Shown: positions 1 to 7,584 of the stretch, piece after piece | Layout of the letters: each line of letters starts with the position of its first letter | How positions within the stretch are numbered: position 1 is the first letter of the stretch | Assembly: GCA_029932015.1 (NCBI GenBank) | Contig: JAOZQW010000009.1 | Coordinates: 3,114-17,543 of the forward strand | DNA: 14,430 bases | Direction: 5' to 3' | Source: Candidatus Fermentibacteraceae bacterium | GTDB lineage: Bacteria; Fermentibacterota; Fermentibacteria; Fermentibacterales; JCC-6 | The notes under the pieces: model-generated | Database searches by the model: none | Told to the model about the DNA's origin: nothing | What the model saw: only the letters and a program-made list of their open reading frames with translations | Made by a program: the position numbers and the translations under genes

Positions 1-2
1 GG

Positions 3-1118
3 GCTCCAATGGTCCCTGAGGAGGAGCTCTGGAGCAGAATCAGCAGGGTCCGTGACCTCTGCGGGAAGAAGCTTACGGTAAGCTGGAACAGTCCGCGTGT
101 GTCGGTGATCGAAGCGGTCCTTGGTCTCGGCGATGATCATGAGACAGCCGATGTTCTCGAAGAAGCAGTGAACAGGGGAGCCGTCTTTGACGCCTGGGCC
201 GACCTTTTCAGATGGGATATCTGGAAGGAGCTACTGGATGAGTATCCTACTGTTCTTTCCCGAGTTCTGGAGGGTTCCGCTCCCGGAGATGAGCTCCCCT
301 GGTCCTTTGTGGATTCGCGAGTATCACAGGAGTTCCTCGAAAAAGAATTCCAGAAGTGCATGGCGGCTGAGGCCACCAGTGACTGCAGGGAAGCAGGCTG
401 CGTCGGCTGTGGTGTCTGTGATGAAAGAACGGTGATGGATCCGGTTTTCGCTGAAGGAGCAGTACCCTCTGCTGAATCGGAAAAGCCTGCTGAACCGATT
501 GCAGTGCTCAGGGTCAGATATTCCCGGACAGGACTTGCGCGGTGGTCTTCCCATCTTGATTCCGTACGCATGTGGAATCGAGCAGTACGACGCTCAGGAT
601 TGCCTATAGCGTGGTCCAGGGGTTATGTTAGCAGACCTAAACTGCAGTTCGGTCCACCTCTGCCACTGGGGATGGAAAGTACTGCGGAATATGTGGATAT
701 CCATCTGACGGCAGAGCCCTCAGACGGGATGAGCAGCATGCTGCAGAACTCGCTCCCCTTTGGTTTCGACCTGGTTGGGTACGAGCAGCTGCCTGCAGGT
801 ACGAAATCCCCTGCAAGAGGAGTGCGTGCCGCTCAATATAGAATATGGCCGGAGGAGGGCTGCTGGCCAACCTCCATCAGTGAGAAGATAGTAAACTCCC
901 TCCATGATGAGGGAATGGTTCTGAAGACAGAAGTAATTGAAGATGGGTCGCTCAGGCTACTTGTAGCTGCAGGGACTAGACATGCGCGTCCGGATAACCT
1001 GATTAAGCCGCTCTATAGTGGAAGGATCCGAATTCGCAGAACAGATGTATTCGTGGAAGGACCCTCCGGTTTGGAGAACCTGGGTCCCACCACTGAATAC
1101 AGGAGAAGAAACGTTTGA
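3..1118 (+). CDS. Radical SAM/DUF2344 fusion protein (TIGR03960 + TIGR03936 type), 5' partial
   Basis: The frame is open to the left edge, so the first Met codon (position 9) is probably internal and the N-terminal part, which should hold the B12-like and radical-SAM CxxxCxxC domains, lies outside the window. Counting from that Met, residues 1-120 look like the C-terminal part of the TIGR03960 radical SAM family. A cysteine cluster C126-x4-C131-x2-C134-x2-C137 follows, a likely metal or Fe-S site. From about residue 166 comes a DUF2344 (TIGR03936) domain, with RVRYSRTGLARW, SSHLD, AVRRSGLP and the PKLQFGPPLPLG segment. The family often sits directly upstream of rng and rplU, as here, and is usually linked to RNA or ribosome maturation by context only; no reaction is established. 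The stop TGA overlaps the TTG start of the RNase G gene. The family call is from remembered motifs; the function is unknown. Confidence 0.85.
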   Translation, partial: APMVPEEELWSRISRVRDLCGKKLTVSWNSPRVSVIEAVLGLGDDHETADVLEEAVNRGAVFDAWADLFRWDIWKELLDEYPTVLSRVLEGSAPGDELPWSFVDSRVSQEFLEKEFQKCMAAEATSDCREAGCVGCGVCDERTVMDPVFAEGAVPSAESEKPAEPIAVLRVRYSRTGLARWSSHLDSVRMWNRAVRRSGLPIAWSRGYVSRPKLQFGPPLPLGMESTAEYVDIHLTAEPSDGMSSMLQNSLPFGFDLVGYEQLPAGTKSPARGVRAAQYRIWPEEGCWPTSISEKIVNSLHDEGMVLKTEVIEDGSLRLLVAAGTRHARPDNLIKPLYSGRIRIRRTDVFVEGPSGLENLGPTTEYRRRNV

Positions 1119-2659
1119 AAACAGATTTTATCATCAACTCCCATCCCGAGGTCACGCGGATCGCAATACTCGAGGACGGGAAACTTATGGAGCTTGTAGT
1201 CGAATGGGCTTCCGACCTTCATCAGGTTGGGAACATCTATCTTGGCAAGGTGAACGCAGTACTGCCGGGAATGCAGGCTGCTTTCGTGGATATCGGACTC
1301 GAGAGGAGCGCCTTCCTTCATGTCACTGACGTGAGGACAGGTGTGACCAGTACATCCGAATTCGCGCAATCCCTTATCAATGGTGTACCACTGAAGAGCG
1401 TAGAGGTCGGGGAACCGATAGAAAAGGTCCTGAAGAAGGGACAGAACATCCTCGTTCAGGTCACCAAGGAGCCCATCGGGACCAAGGGGGCCAGAGTAAG
1501 CACCAGGATATCCATCGCAGGCAGGTACATCGTGAGTATGCCGGGGGAGTCGGTCACCGGCATATCCCGCAAAATAGCCGATCGTGGCGAGAGAAGCCGA
1601 CTGAGGAAGATCCTCAGTGTTGTCAAAACCGCCGGTTTCGGCATCATCGCCAGGACCGCGGGCATCTCCTTCGATGAGAAGGCCTTCCAGGCTGACATGA
1701 ACAGGATTGTTGACTGCTGGAAGGAAGTCGGGCGCCTTGTTCAGAAGAGCAAAGCCCCCGCTCTGCTCCACCAGGAGCATGATGTGGTGACAATGGCCAT
1801 GCGGGACCTCGTCACCCCTGACACCAGCTCCATTGTAACGGATTCAAAAGAGGTGGCCAGGGAGGCAAGGAAGTACCTGAAGAGCATTGCCCCCGGCATG
1901 ATCAATAAAGTGAAGTATTACCGGGGGAAAACGCCAATCTTCGATAACTACCGGATAGAGCGCGAGATATCTGGGATCATGGCCAGGGAGGTCTCCCTGA
2001 AGAGCGGCGGTTCACTCGTTATAGAGCACACTGAAGCCCTTGTGGCCATTGACGTGAACACCAAGCGGTATGTCGGGAAGCGGCGTCAGGAGGACACCAT
2101 ACTCAAGACAAACCTCGAAGCCGCCGTAGAAGTCGCCAGGCAGCTGAGGCTCAGGGATCTCGGTGGGATCATAGTCATCGATTTCATCGATATGGACAGA
2201 TCTGACCATAGGGAAAAAGTCCTTACCAGTCTGAGGAGTGAGCTTTCAAGAGACAGGTCTCCCACAAAAACCTGCCAGGTGAGTTCGATGGGACTTGTCG
2301 AGATGACCCGCAAGAGGGTTCGCCCAAGTGTCTTTCAGTCTCTCTCCGAACCCTGCACCTGTTGCGGCGGTTCCGGCAGAGTCCTTTCCACCGTTTCCAC
2401 CGCGACCAGAATGGAGCGTTTCCTGGATCGTGCTGCCATGAAGAAAAAGCACAGGAACCTTGTGGTTTCCGTGCACCCGCGACTGGCTTCGCACCTGCAC
2501 GAGGAGAGCGGCAGGAGACTGGATCACATTGCATCCATCTCTGATCTCACTGTCGAACTCAGGGAAGACAACAGCCTCAGAGCAGATGAGTTCCGAGTGT
2601 ATTCGATAGATACCCATGAAGAGATAACAGAACTCTATGACCGTCCGGGGAAGGAATAG
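1115..2659 (+). CDS. rng: Ribonuclease G (Rne/Rng family endoribonuclease)
   Basis: This is a single-strand-specific endoribonuclease of the RNase E/G family, acting in the cytoplasm on rRNA precursors and mRNA. The 514-residue length matches RNase G rather than the longer RNase E, and there is no long disordered tail. The N-terminus (FIINSHPEVTRIAILEDGKL, then GNIYLGKVNAVLPGMQAAFVDIG) leads into the S1 RNA-binding domain. The two catalytic metal-binding aspartates are D313 in EALVAIDVNT and D356 in GGIIVIDFIDM, 43 residues apart as in RNase E (D303/D346). The zinc-link is C414-x2-C417 in CTCCGGSGR, a variant of CPxC. The start is TTG 1115-1117, which gives the family N-terminus, lies 9 bases after AGGAG (1101-1105), and overlaps the upstream stop (TTGA), so translation is probably coupled. 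L21 follows after 35 bases. Confidence 0.96.
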   Translation: MKTDFIINSHPEVTRIAILEDGKLMELVVEWASDLHQVGNIYLGKVNAVLPGMQAAFVDIGLERSAFLHVTDVRTGVTSTSEFAQSLINGVPLKSVEVGEPIEKVLKKGQNILVQVTKEPIGTKGARVSTRISIAGRYIVSMPGESVTGISRKIADRGERSRLRKILSVVKTAGFGIIARTAGISFDEKAFQADMNRIVDCWKEVGRLVQKSKAPALLHQEHDVVTMAMRDLVTPDTSSIVTDSKEVAREARKYLKSIAPGMINKVKYYRGKTPIFDNYRIEREISGIMAREVSLKSGGSLVIEHTEALVAIDVNTKRYVGKRRQEDTILKTNLEAAVEVARQLRLRDLGGIIVIDFIDMDRSDHREKVLTSLRSELSRDRSPTKTCQVSSMGLVEMTRKRVRPSVFQSLSEPCTCCGGSGRVLSTVSTATRMERFLDRAAMKKKHRNLVVSVHPRLASHLHEESGRRLDHIASISDLTVELREDNSLRADEFRVYSIDTHEEITELYDRPGKE

Positions 2660-2694
2660 CCCCGACGGTTCCAAGTGAATGGCGGAGGTGACAA

Positions 2695-3009
2695 GTGTAT
2701 GCGATAGTCGAGACCGGAGGACTGCAGTTCCGCGTCGAGCCCGGAATGAAGATCAACGTTCCACTGATGACCGCTTCTGAGGGAAGCAGTGTGACGCTCG
2801 ATAGAGTACTCCTGCTTGCGGATGATGATGGTGTGTCAGTCGGAGCGCCGCTGGTCGATGGAGCAATCGTCGAAGCCCAGGTGCTCGAGCACGGCAGGGG
2901 CGACAAGGTCGTTGTCTATAAGCGCAAAAGGCGCAAGGGCTATGAGAAGAAAATGGGGCACAGACAGGACTACACCAGGATAGAAGTGACCGGCTTCAAG
3001 AAGGGCTGA
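2695..3009 (+). CDS. rplU: 50S ribosomal protein L21
   Basis: This is large-subunit ribosomal protein L21, which binds 23S rRNA. The 104 residues equal the usual family length. The N-terminus MYAIVETGGLQFRVEPG and the C-terminal KRKRRKGYEKKMGHRQDYT segment are diagnostic; the latter is the basic rRNA-binding region. The start is GTG 2695, preceded by GGAGG (2683-2687) seven bases upstream. The 35-base gap from rng is too short for the L21 leader RNAs known elsewhere, so expression probably comes from the upstream cluster. In most bacteria rpmA (L27) comes directly after rplU; here a terminator and then folD follow instead. Confidence 0.97.
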   Translation: MYAIVETGGLQFRVEPGMKINVPLMTASEGSSVTLDRVLLLADDDGVSVGAPLVDGAIVEAQVLEHGRGDKVVVYKRKRRKGYEKKMGHRQDYTRIEVTGFKKG

Positions 3010-3034
3010 TCGCGTTATCACCTTTCTGACCTTG

Positions 3035-3092
3035 GGAAAGCCCCGGGCTAGGCACCGATCGCAGGTGCATGCTGCGGGGCTTTCCTTTCTTT
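3035..3092 (+). terminator. Intrinsic terminator after rplU
   Basis: An 11-bp perfect stem, GGAAAGCCCCG (3035-3045) with CGGGGCTTTCC (3075-3085), is followed by a T-rich tract TTTCTTT (3086-3092). The 29-base loop holds a second hairpin, GCACC (3052-3056) with GGTGC (3064-3068), so the structure is a stem topped by an inner stem. It lies 25 bases after the rplU stop and should end the radical-SAM/rng/rplU transcript. The T tract is broken by one C, so termination efficiency is uncertain. Confidence 0.8.
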
Positions 3093-3099
3093 ACATAAT

Positions 3100-3127
3100 T
3101 TGCCAATACTCCAGTGTTGAGTAATAC
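3100..3127 (+). promoter_or_regulatory. Weak candidate promoter for folD
   Basis: TTGCCA (3100-3105, five of six matches to the sigma-70 -35 box) is followed after 16 bases by TAATAC (3122-3127, three of six matches to the -10 box). A promoter is expected here because the terminator isolates folD from rplU. The -10 match is poor and the call is tentative. Confidence 0.25.
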
Positions 3128-3156
3128 AGATGTAGCCTACTGGTTGGAGGAACAGC

Positions 3157-4002
3157 ATGGTCGGATCTGTCAGAATACTCTCGGGCCGGGCATTTGCGAA
3201 AGGTGTCAGATCCGATCTGAAGGACATGATAGCTTCCTGTTCCGGGAGACCTCCCGGTCTGGCGGTCATCCAGGTCGGTGAGGACCCGGCGAGTCAGCTT
3301 TACGTCTCGATGAAGGAGAAAGCCTGCAGGAAGACCGGTATTGTCAGTACAATGGTCAGGCTCGAAAGGGAAGCTACCGAGGAGGAACTCCTCGCAGTTA
3401 TTGACTCACTCAACACTGATCCCTGCGTCGACGGCATCCTCTGCCAGCTTCCTCTCCCGGATCATATATCTCCGGCCAGGATCGCTTCGGCAATTGTACC
3501 TGAAAAGGATGTCGACGGATTCCATCCGATCAATGTGGGTAAGCTCTGGAGGGGGGAGGAGGGACTCTTTCCCTGCACACCCGTTGGCATAGTGGCCCTT
3601 CTGAAGGAGCATGCTATCGTGATGGAGGGAGAGCGTTCAGTAATCGTTGGGCGAAGCAATATCGTTGGAAAACCTATGGCCGCACTTCTTCTGAGAGAGC
3701 ATGCCACTGTCACACTCGCCCATTCCCGCACGAAAGACCTTCCGGAGCTCTGCAGAACAGCCTCGATACTGATCGCAGCTGTTGGAAGACCCCGGTTTCT
3801 CACTCGCGAATTCATTAGCCCGGGAGCAACAGTTATCGATGTTGGCACATCACAGACCGAGGATGGTCTGTCAGGGGACGTTGACTTCGATGATGTCTGC
3901 GGGATATGCGGTGCGATAACCCCGGTTCCCGGAGGGGTCGGTCCTCTGACAATAGCGTTTCTCCTTTCCAACACGGTAAAGGCCTGGAAAAGCCGTATCT
4001 GA
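3157..4002 (+). CDS. folD: Bifunctional methylenetetrahydrofolate dehydrogenase/cyclohydrolase FolD
   Basis: FolD interconverts 5,10-methylene-THF, 5,10-methenyl-THF and 10-formyl-THF in the cytoplasm, using NAD(P). The 281 residues match the family. Visible motifs in order are QVGEDPASQLYVSMKEKAC with the catalytic lysine K55 (K56 of E. coli) and Y49; DGILCQLPLP; PEKDVDGFHPINVGKL; the CTPVGIVALL turn; the Rossmann-fold VIVGRSNIVGKPMAALLL; and TPVPGGVGPLTIAFLLSNTV near the end. No key residue is missing. The ATG start lies 6 bases after GGAGG (3146-3150). The gene stands alone, with a terminator upstream and 135 bases before the next large gene. Confidence 0.97.
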   Translation: MVGSVRILSGRAFAKGVRSDLKDMIASCSGRPPGLAVIQVGEDPASQLYVSMKEKACRKTGIVSTMVRLEREATEEELLAVIDSLNTDPCVDGILCQLPLPDHISPARIASAIVPEKDVDGFHPINVGKLWRGEEGLFPCTPVGIVALLKEHAIVMEGERSVIVGRSNIVGKPMAALLLREHATVTLAHSRTKDLPELCRTASILIAAVGRPRFLTREFISPGATVIDVGTSQTEDGLSGDVDFDDVCGICGAITPVPGGVGPLTIAFLLSNTVKAWKSRI

Positions 4003-4070
4003 AGCAATTTATGGATGCTGAGGGATCCAGCCCGGCAATACGCAGATGGGCATGAATGCTGCGAATGAGC

Positions 4071-4100
4071 TTGACAATGAAGGTAGTATTCCCGTATCCC
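4071..4100 (+). promoter_or_regulatory. Weak candidate promoter for the protease/barrel pair
   Basis: A perfect -35 hexamer TTGACA (4071-4076) is followed after 18 bases by TATCCC (4095-4100), which matches the -10 consensus only in its first three bases. It sits 38 bases before the protease start and is the best sigma-70-like site in the 135-base gap after folD, but the -10 part is poor. I see no clear terminator for folD in the gap. Confidence 0.25.
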
Positions 4101-4137
4101 TTGTTATGGGGTTACGAAGGGAGATAGTTCCAGAGAA

Positions 4138-7100
4138 ATGACATTCTTTTTTATGACGCTTCTGGTCCTTTCTGGACAGATGCCGACGCAGGGGGCCGAG
4201 CCTATCGGTCTCTTTGCCCGGTTATCCGACGAGGAAAGGGTCATCCGGCAGCAGATACTGCGGGAAATGGCACCAGATTACGAAGCTCTGGGCGAGAACT
4301 CCGGTCCCTGGGAGGGGTCCACTATTGTCGATGGTCCAGCCGTTGGCGAACTCGTTGAGATGAGGGTTTGGCGTCCACTGACGCCGGCAGACCTTCTGCT
4401 CCTCGACAGGTCTGGTTTCTGGCCAGCTGGTTTCTCGCACGGGGGGGATGTATTCGCAGCCATTGTGCAGAATGAACCGGATATTGCCCTTCTTTCAGGT
4501 GGTTCCTCATTCGTGCGAAGCATTTCTATATGGGATCCTTCACCTGATTCCAGAGAAGCGCCTTCGGACTGGTCCGGTCACCTCATTGTTCATCATATCG
4601 GAACCGAAACTCCCCATGGATCAACCGTACTCGGCCCGGGGATCTACAGCATACCGGCTTCTCAATCCGATCTCGACTGGATATGCTCGCAGCAGGGCGT
4701 CCTCTCGGTGGAATGGGGGAGACGGTATGTTGTTGCTAATGCCTCTTTCCGAGCCGACGACAGCAGGAGGTTGACCGGATGTCCTGCTGTATGGGCCTAC
4801 TACCAGGGCAGTGGCATAACCACTGGTGTACTCGACACGGGAGTCTGGACTGCGCATCCCGATCTGACCAATGCAGTCATCTCAGGTCCTCCTGATACTG
4901 ATGGTCACGGTACTGCCGTCTGCGGAGTTATTGCCTCCAGAGGTGATGTACCGCTCGGGTGTGAGTACAATGGCAGTGGTGTAGCAAATCTCAGTTCCCT
5001 CTTCGTTCTCCAGCGTCCGGAGATTATCACACCAACCATCCTTACTGGACTTCTAGGCGAATTCGAGGCCGCTGGATGCAGAGCCATCAACAATTCATGG
5101 GGTAGTTCAATTACAGAATACGACCCTCTGGCTGAAGCTGTTGATGAATGGGTGAATGACAACGAAGTCGTCCTCGTCTTCTCTGCGGGGAATGAAGGTG
5201 ATCCTGGGACGATCACAAGTCCGGGAACCGCCAAAAACTGCATAACTGCAGGCGCGGTCACTTATATTCCCGATGAGAACGGGAACTGCTACCTTGCGCC
5301 CTACAGCAGCCAGGGACCGACTCCTGGTGATCAGCGTTTAAAACCGGAGATACTGGCTCCCGGCGGTGACTTCGATATGGAGTCAATGATAAATGGTGTT
5401 GTAACCGCCAATGCGATGTATGGGGGGAGCTGGCTCGATGACTCCACCAGCAGATGGCCCGGTGAGCCGTTTTACACCAGGCGCGTTGGCACCAGTATGG
5501 CTGCCGCTCATGTTACCGGCGCCATCGCCTTCTGCTTCGAGAAGTACGGAGATCTGGTCCATCCGGAGGATATCTCCGCGCTGCTTGTCGCATCGGCCAT
5601 CCCTCTTGCCGGCAACACCGGCCCGGCTTCTTCAGGTTATGCGACTGTCGGATACGGATATGGGATGCTTGATGCTTTCCACCTGCCGGGCGTCTATTTC
5701 TCGGAGGAGGTTGATCGACCTCTATGGGTGTACGACACAATGCAGGAGGGTGCCCCCGACCGCGAATGGACTTTCTATCTTCCAGGATCGATCCAGAGGG
5801 TTTCCGCCGCCATTGCCTATTGCGATGTCGCGGGGGAGGGAATTCGGAACGATCTGGACCTGACTCTTATCTCCCCCTCGAGCATTGAGTATACCTTCAC
5901 GCTTCCCGCCGGTGTGACTTCGGAGAGTCCCATCGAACGGATCTGTCTCGAAAATCCGGAGTATGGAGCATGGGAGGCCAGGATAAGCGCTGAATCCTGG
6001 TCCGATCCCGGGAATCCCTTCGAGGAGGAGAAGTACTCCCTTGTTATCTACACATACTCCAGAAATCCTGGGGTCGCAGTTCTGTCTCCAGCAGATACAA
6101 CCCTCTACGCTTCCCCCGACAGCGAACTGGATATTCCTCTGACCGTTGAGAATCCCGGAGGATATGTCGCAGTGGGAACCTGGGCGAGTATTGATGCACC
6201 AGCAGGTTTCCAGGGTGAGGTCGATATCCCGCGGTATATGGGGAATCTTGTCTACAGGAATGCGGCAGCTGTCGATACATTCACTCTCAGTACTCCAACC
6301 CAGCCAGGCACTTACCAGCTGATGGCGAGAGTGAATGCTGCCAACCTCGGGATCCAGGCTGACTCCGTGCTCTTCCAGGTAGTTGTCGCCTATCCTGACC
6401 TCGTCGTGTCAGCCCCCAGTCCTTCCATCTCACCTCCTTTCGAAGTAGGGGAGACAGTCAATTTCTCGGTTGTTGTGACCAATCAGGGAGAGGGTCCATC
6501 CGGTCCGAGCGATCTGACGCTCTATCTGGAAACAGACCCCGACAGCTCCACCAATCCTGTCTCGACCTTTGATGTCCCGCCCCTGCTCGGTGGCGAGAGC
6601 GTCTCATCCAGCGAACAGGTTACCTTCACATACTTTGACCTCGGTGAGAGGTACATGGTCGCAGAAGTGGATGAAAGTGAACTTGTGGAGGAGTCCGCTG
6701 AGGACAACAATAGATCGAGTTACGGCCCCTTCCTCGTCGAGGGTACGCTTGCTCCACCAGAAGATCTCAGCGCGGAGAGCGGCAACGACGGATTCATTCC
6801 TCTCAGCTGGAGTCCTCCCTCGGTTTCCACAGATGACAGAGATAGCTCCAGGGGACTGACAGGCTACAGGCTCTACAGAAGTCTCAGTCCTATCTCGCCC
6901 GATCCTGATCCGCTGGTCACCCTGAATTCAGGTGATACGACCTATGTCGATTCGCTTGTCAGTAATAGTGTGACTTATTACTACTGGGTAACATGCCTCT
7001 ACCAGGATCCAACTGGCGAGAGCGACTACAGCAATATGGCCAGCGCCATCCCCCAGGGACCCAGCGGCTCCCTGAGCGGCTCAGTCCAGGATGCACTTAC

Positions 7101-7584
7101 CGGACAGCCATTGAAGGATGTCAGTCTCACCATCGAGGAGTTCGGTCTCGATGTGATAACTGATGACGAAGGAGAGTACCTTTTCGATAATGTGCCGGTT
7201 GGACAGATCCCTCTTGAAGTGGCGCATCAGGGCTATATCACGATCGAGGATACTGTAAGCATCCTTGAGGATGAAATGACCCTGAGGGACTACGTTCTCA
7301 CTCGTGACCTGGGTGAGGATCTCTCGATCATCCCAAACCCCTTCACGCCCAATTCGGATGGGATCAATGATCATGCATACTTCATCTGGCCCGCGTATGA
7401 GGATCAGCTCATAACAGTGACTATCTACAGTATGGAGGGCGTACCCCTTCGAACCATCGAGGGTATCCAGCCCTCCTGGAATGGAATTGACGATGGGGGA
7501 GGACGGGTGGCCGGAGGTATTTACGTCTTCATGGCCTGGGCTGCAGACCAGAGGAGGAGCGGTGTAATATGTCTTGCAAGATAA
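4138..7584 (+). CDS. Secreted multidomain subtilisin-like (S8) serine protease with a type IX-like C-terminal domain
   Basis: This is an exported peptidase of family S8. Residues 1-20 form a hydrophobic signal-like segment, without basic residues. Residues 20-210 are a propeptide-like region. The catalytic domain (about 215-515) shows the full triad: D233 in GVLDTGVW, H257 in DGHGTAVCGVIAS and S453 in GTSMAAAHVTG, with oxyanion N352 in SAGNEGD. Further modules are a P-domain-like segment (541-642), a CARDB-like domain (752-869), an FN3-like domain (872-972), a carboxypeptidase-regulatory-like fold (977-1060), and a final 87-residue domain (1062-1148). The last begins with PNPFTPNSDGIND and has WNGIDDGGG and GGIYVFMAWA, resembling the gliding-motility (CHU_C/TIGR04131) or FlgD-like sorting domains of type IX cargo. 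ATG 4138 is the first in-frame start after a stop at 4084; AAGGGAG (4117-4123) lies 14 bases upstream, a long spacing. The 3' end overlaps the next gene by 16 bases. The protease call is firm; the export route is inferred. Confidence 0.93.
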   Translation: MTFFFMTLLVLSGQMPTQGAEPIGLFARLSDEERVIRQQILREMAPDYEALGENSGPWEGSTIVDGPAVGELVEMRVWRPLTPADLLLLDRSGFWPAGFSHGGDVFAAIVQNEPDIALLSGGSSFVRSISIWDPSPDSREAPSDWSGHLIVHHIGTETPHGSTVLGPGIYSIPASQSDLDWICSQQGVLSVEWGRRYVVANASFRADDSRRLTGCPAVWAYYQGSGITTGVLDTGVWTAHPDLTNAVISGPPDTDGHGTAVCGVIASRGDVPLGCEYNGSGVANLSSLFVLQRPEIITPTILTGLLGEFEAAGCRAINNSWGSSITEYDPLAEAVDEWVNDNEVVLVFSAGNEGDPGTITSPGTAKNCITAGAVTYIPDENGNCYLAPYSSQGPTPGDQRLKPEILAPGGDFDMESMINGVVTANAMYGGSWLDDSTSRWPGEPFYTRRVGTSMAAAHVTGAIAFCFEKYGDLVHPEDISALLVASAIPLAGNTGPASSGYATVGYGYGMLDAFHLPGVYFSEEVDRPLWVYDTMQEGAPDREWTFYLPGSIQRVSAAIAYCDVAGEGIRNDLDLTLISPSSIEYTFTLPAGVTSESPIERICLENPEYGAWEARISAESWSDPGNPFEEEKYSLVIYTYSRNPGVAVLSPADTTLYASPDSELDIPLTVENPGGYVAVGTWASIDAPAGFQGEVDIPRYMGNLVYRNAAAVDTFTLSTPTQPGTYQLMARVNAANLGIQADSVLFQVVVAYPDLVVSAPSPSISPPFEVGETVNFSVVVTNQGEGPSGPSDLTLYLETDPDSSTNPVSTFDVPPLLGGESVSSSEQVTFTYFDLGERYMVAEVDESELVEESAEDNNRSSYGPFLVEGTLAPPEDLSAESGNDGFIPLSWSPPSVSTDDRDSSRGLTGYRLYRSLSPISPDPDPLVTLNSGDTTYVDSLVSNSVTYYYWVTCLYQDPTGESDYSNMASAIPQGPSGSLSGSVQDALTGQPLKDVSLTIEEFGLDVITDDEGEYLFDNVPVGQIPLEVAHQGYITIEDTVSILEDEMTLRDYVLTRDLGEDLSIIPNPFTPNSDGINDHAYFIWPAYEDQLITVTIYSMEGVPLRTIEGIQPSWNGIDDGGGRVAGGIYVFMAWAADQRRSGVICLAR
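7552..7559 (+). promoter_or_regulatory. Ribosome binding site inside the protease gene, for the barrel protein
   Basis: AGGAGGAG lies within the last codons of the protease gene, 9 bases before ATG 7569. It supports a start that overlaps the protease by 16 bases, and so translation of both proteins from one mRNA. Confidence 0.75.

Noticed and set aside
1013..1780. Long open frame on the - strand (255 codons) opposite the fusion gene and rng
   Set aside because: It lies antisense to rng, whose motifs are unmistakable, and its translation shows no family resemblance; it reflects GC-rich codon bias.
3462..4007. 181-codon - strand open frame inside folD
   Set aside because: It is a shadow of folD; the Ser/Thr/Pro-rich translation has no recognisable motif.
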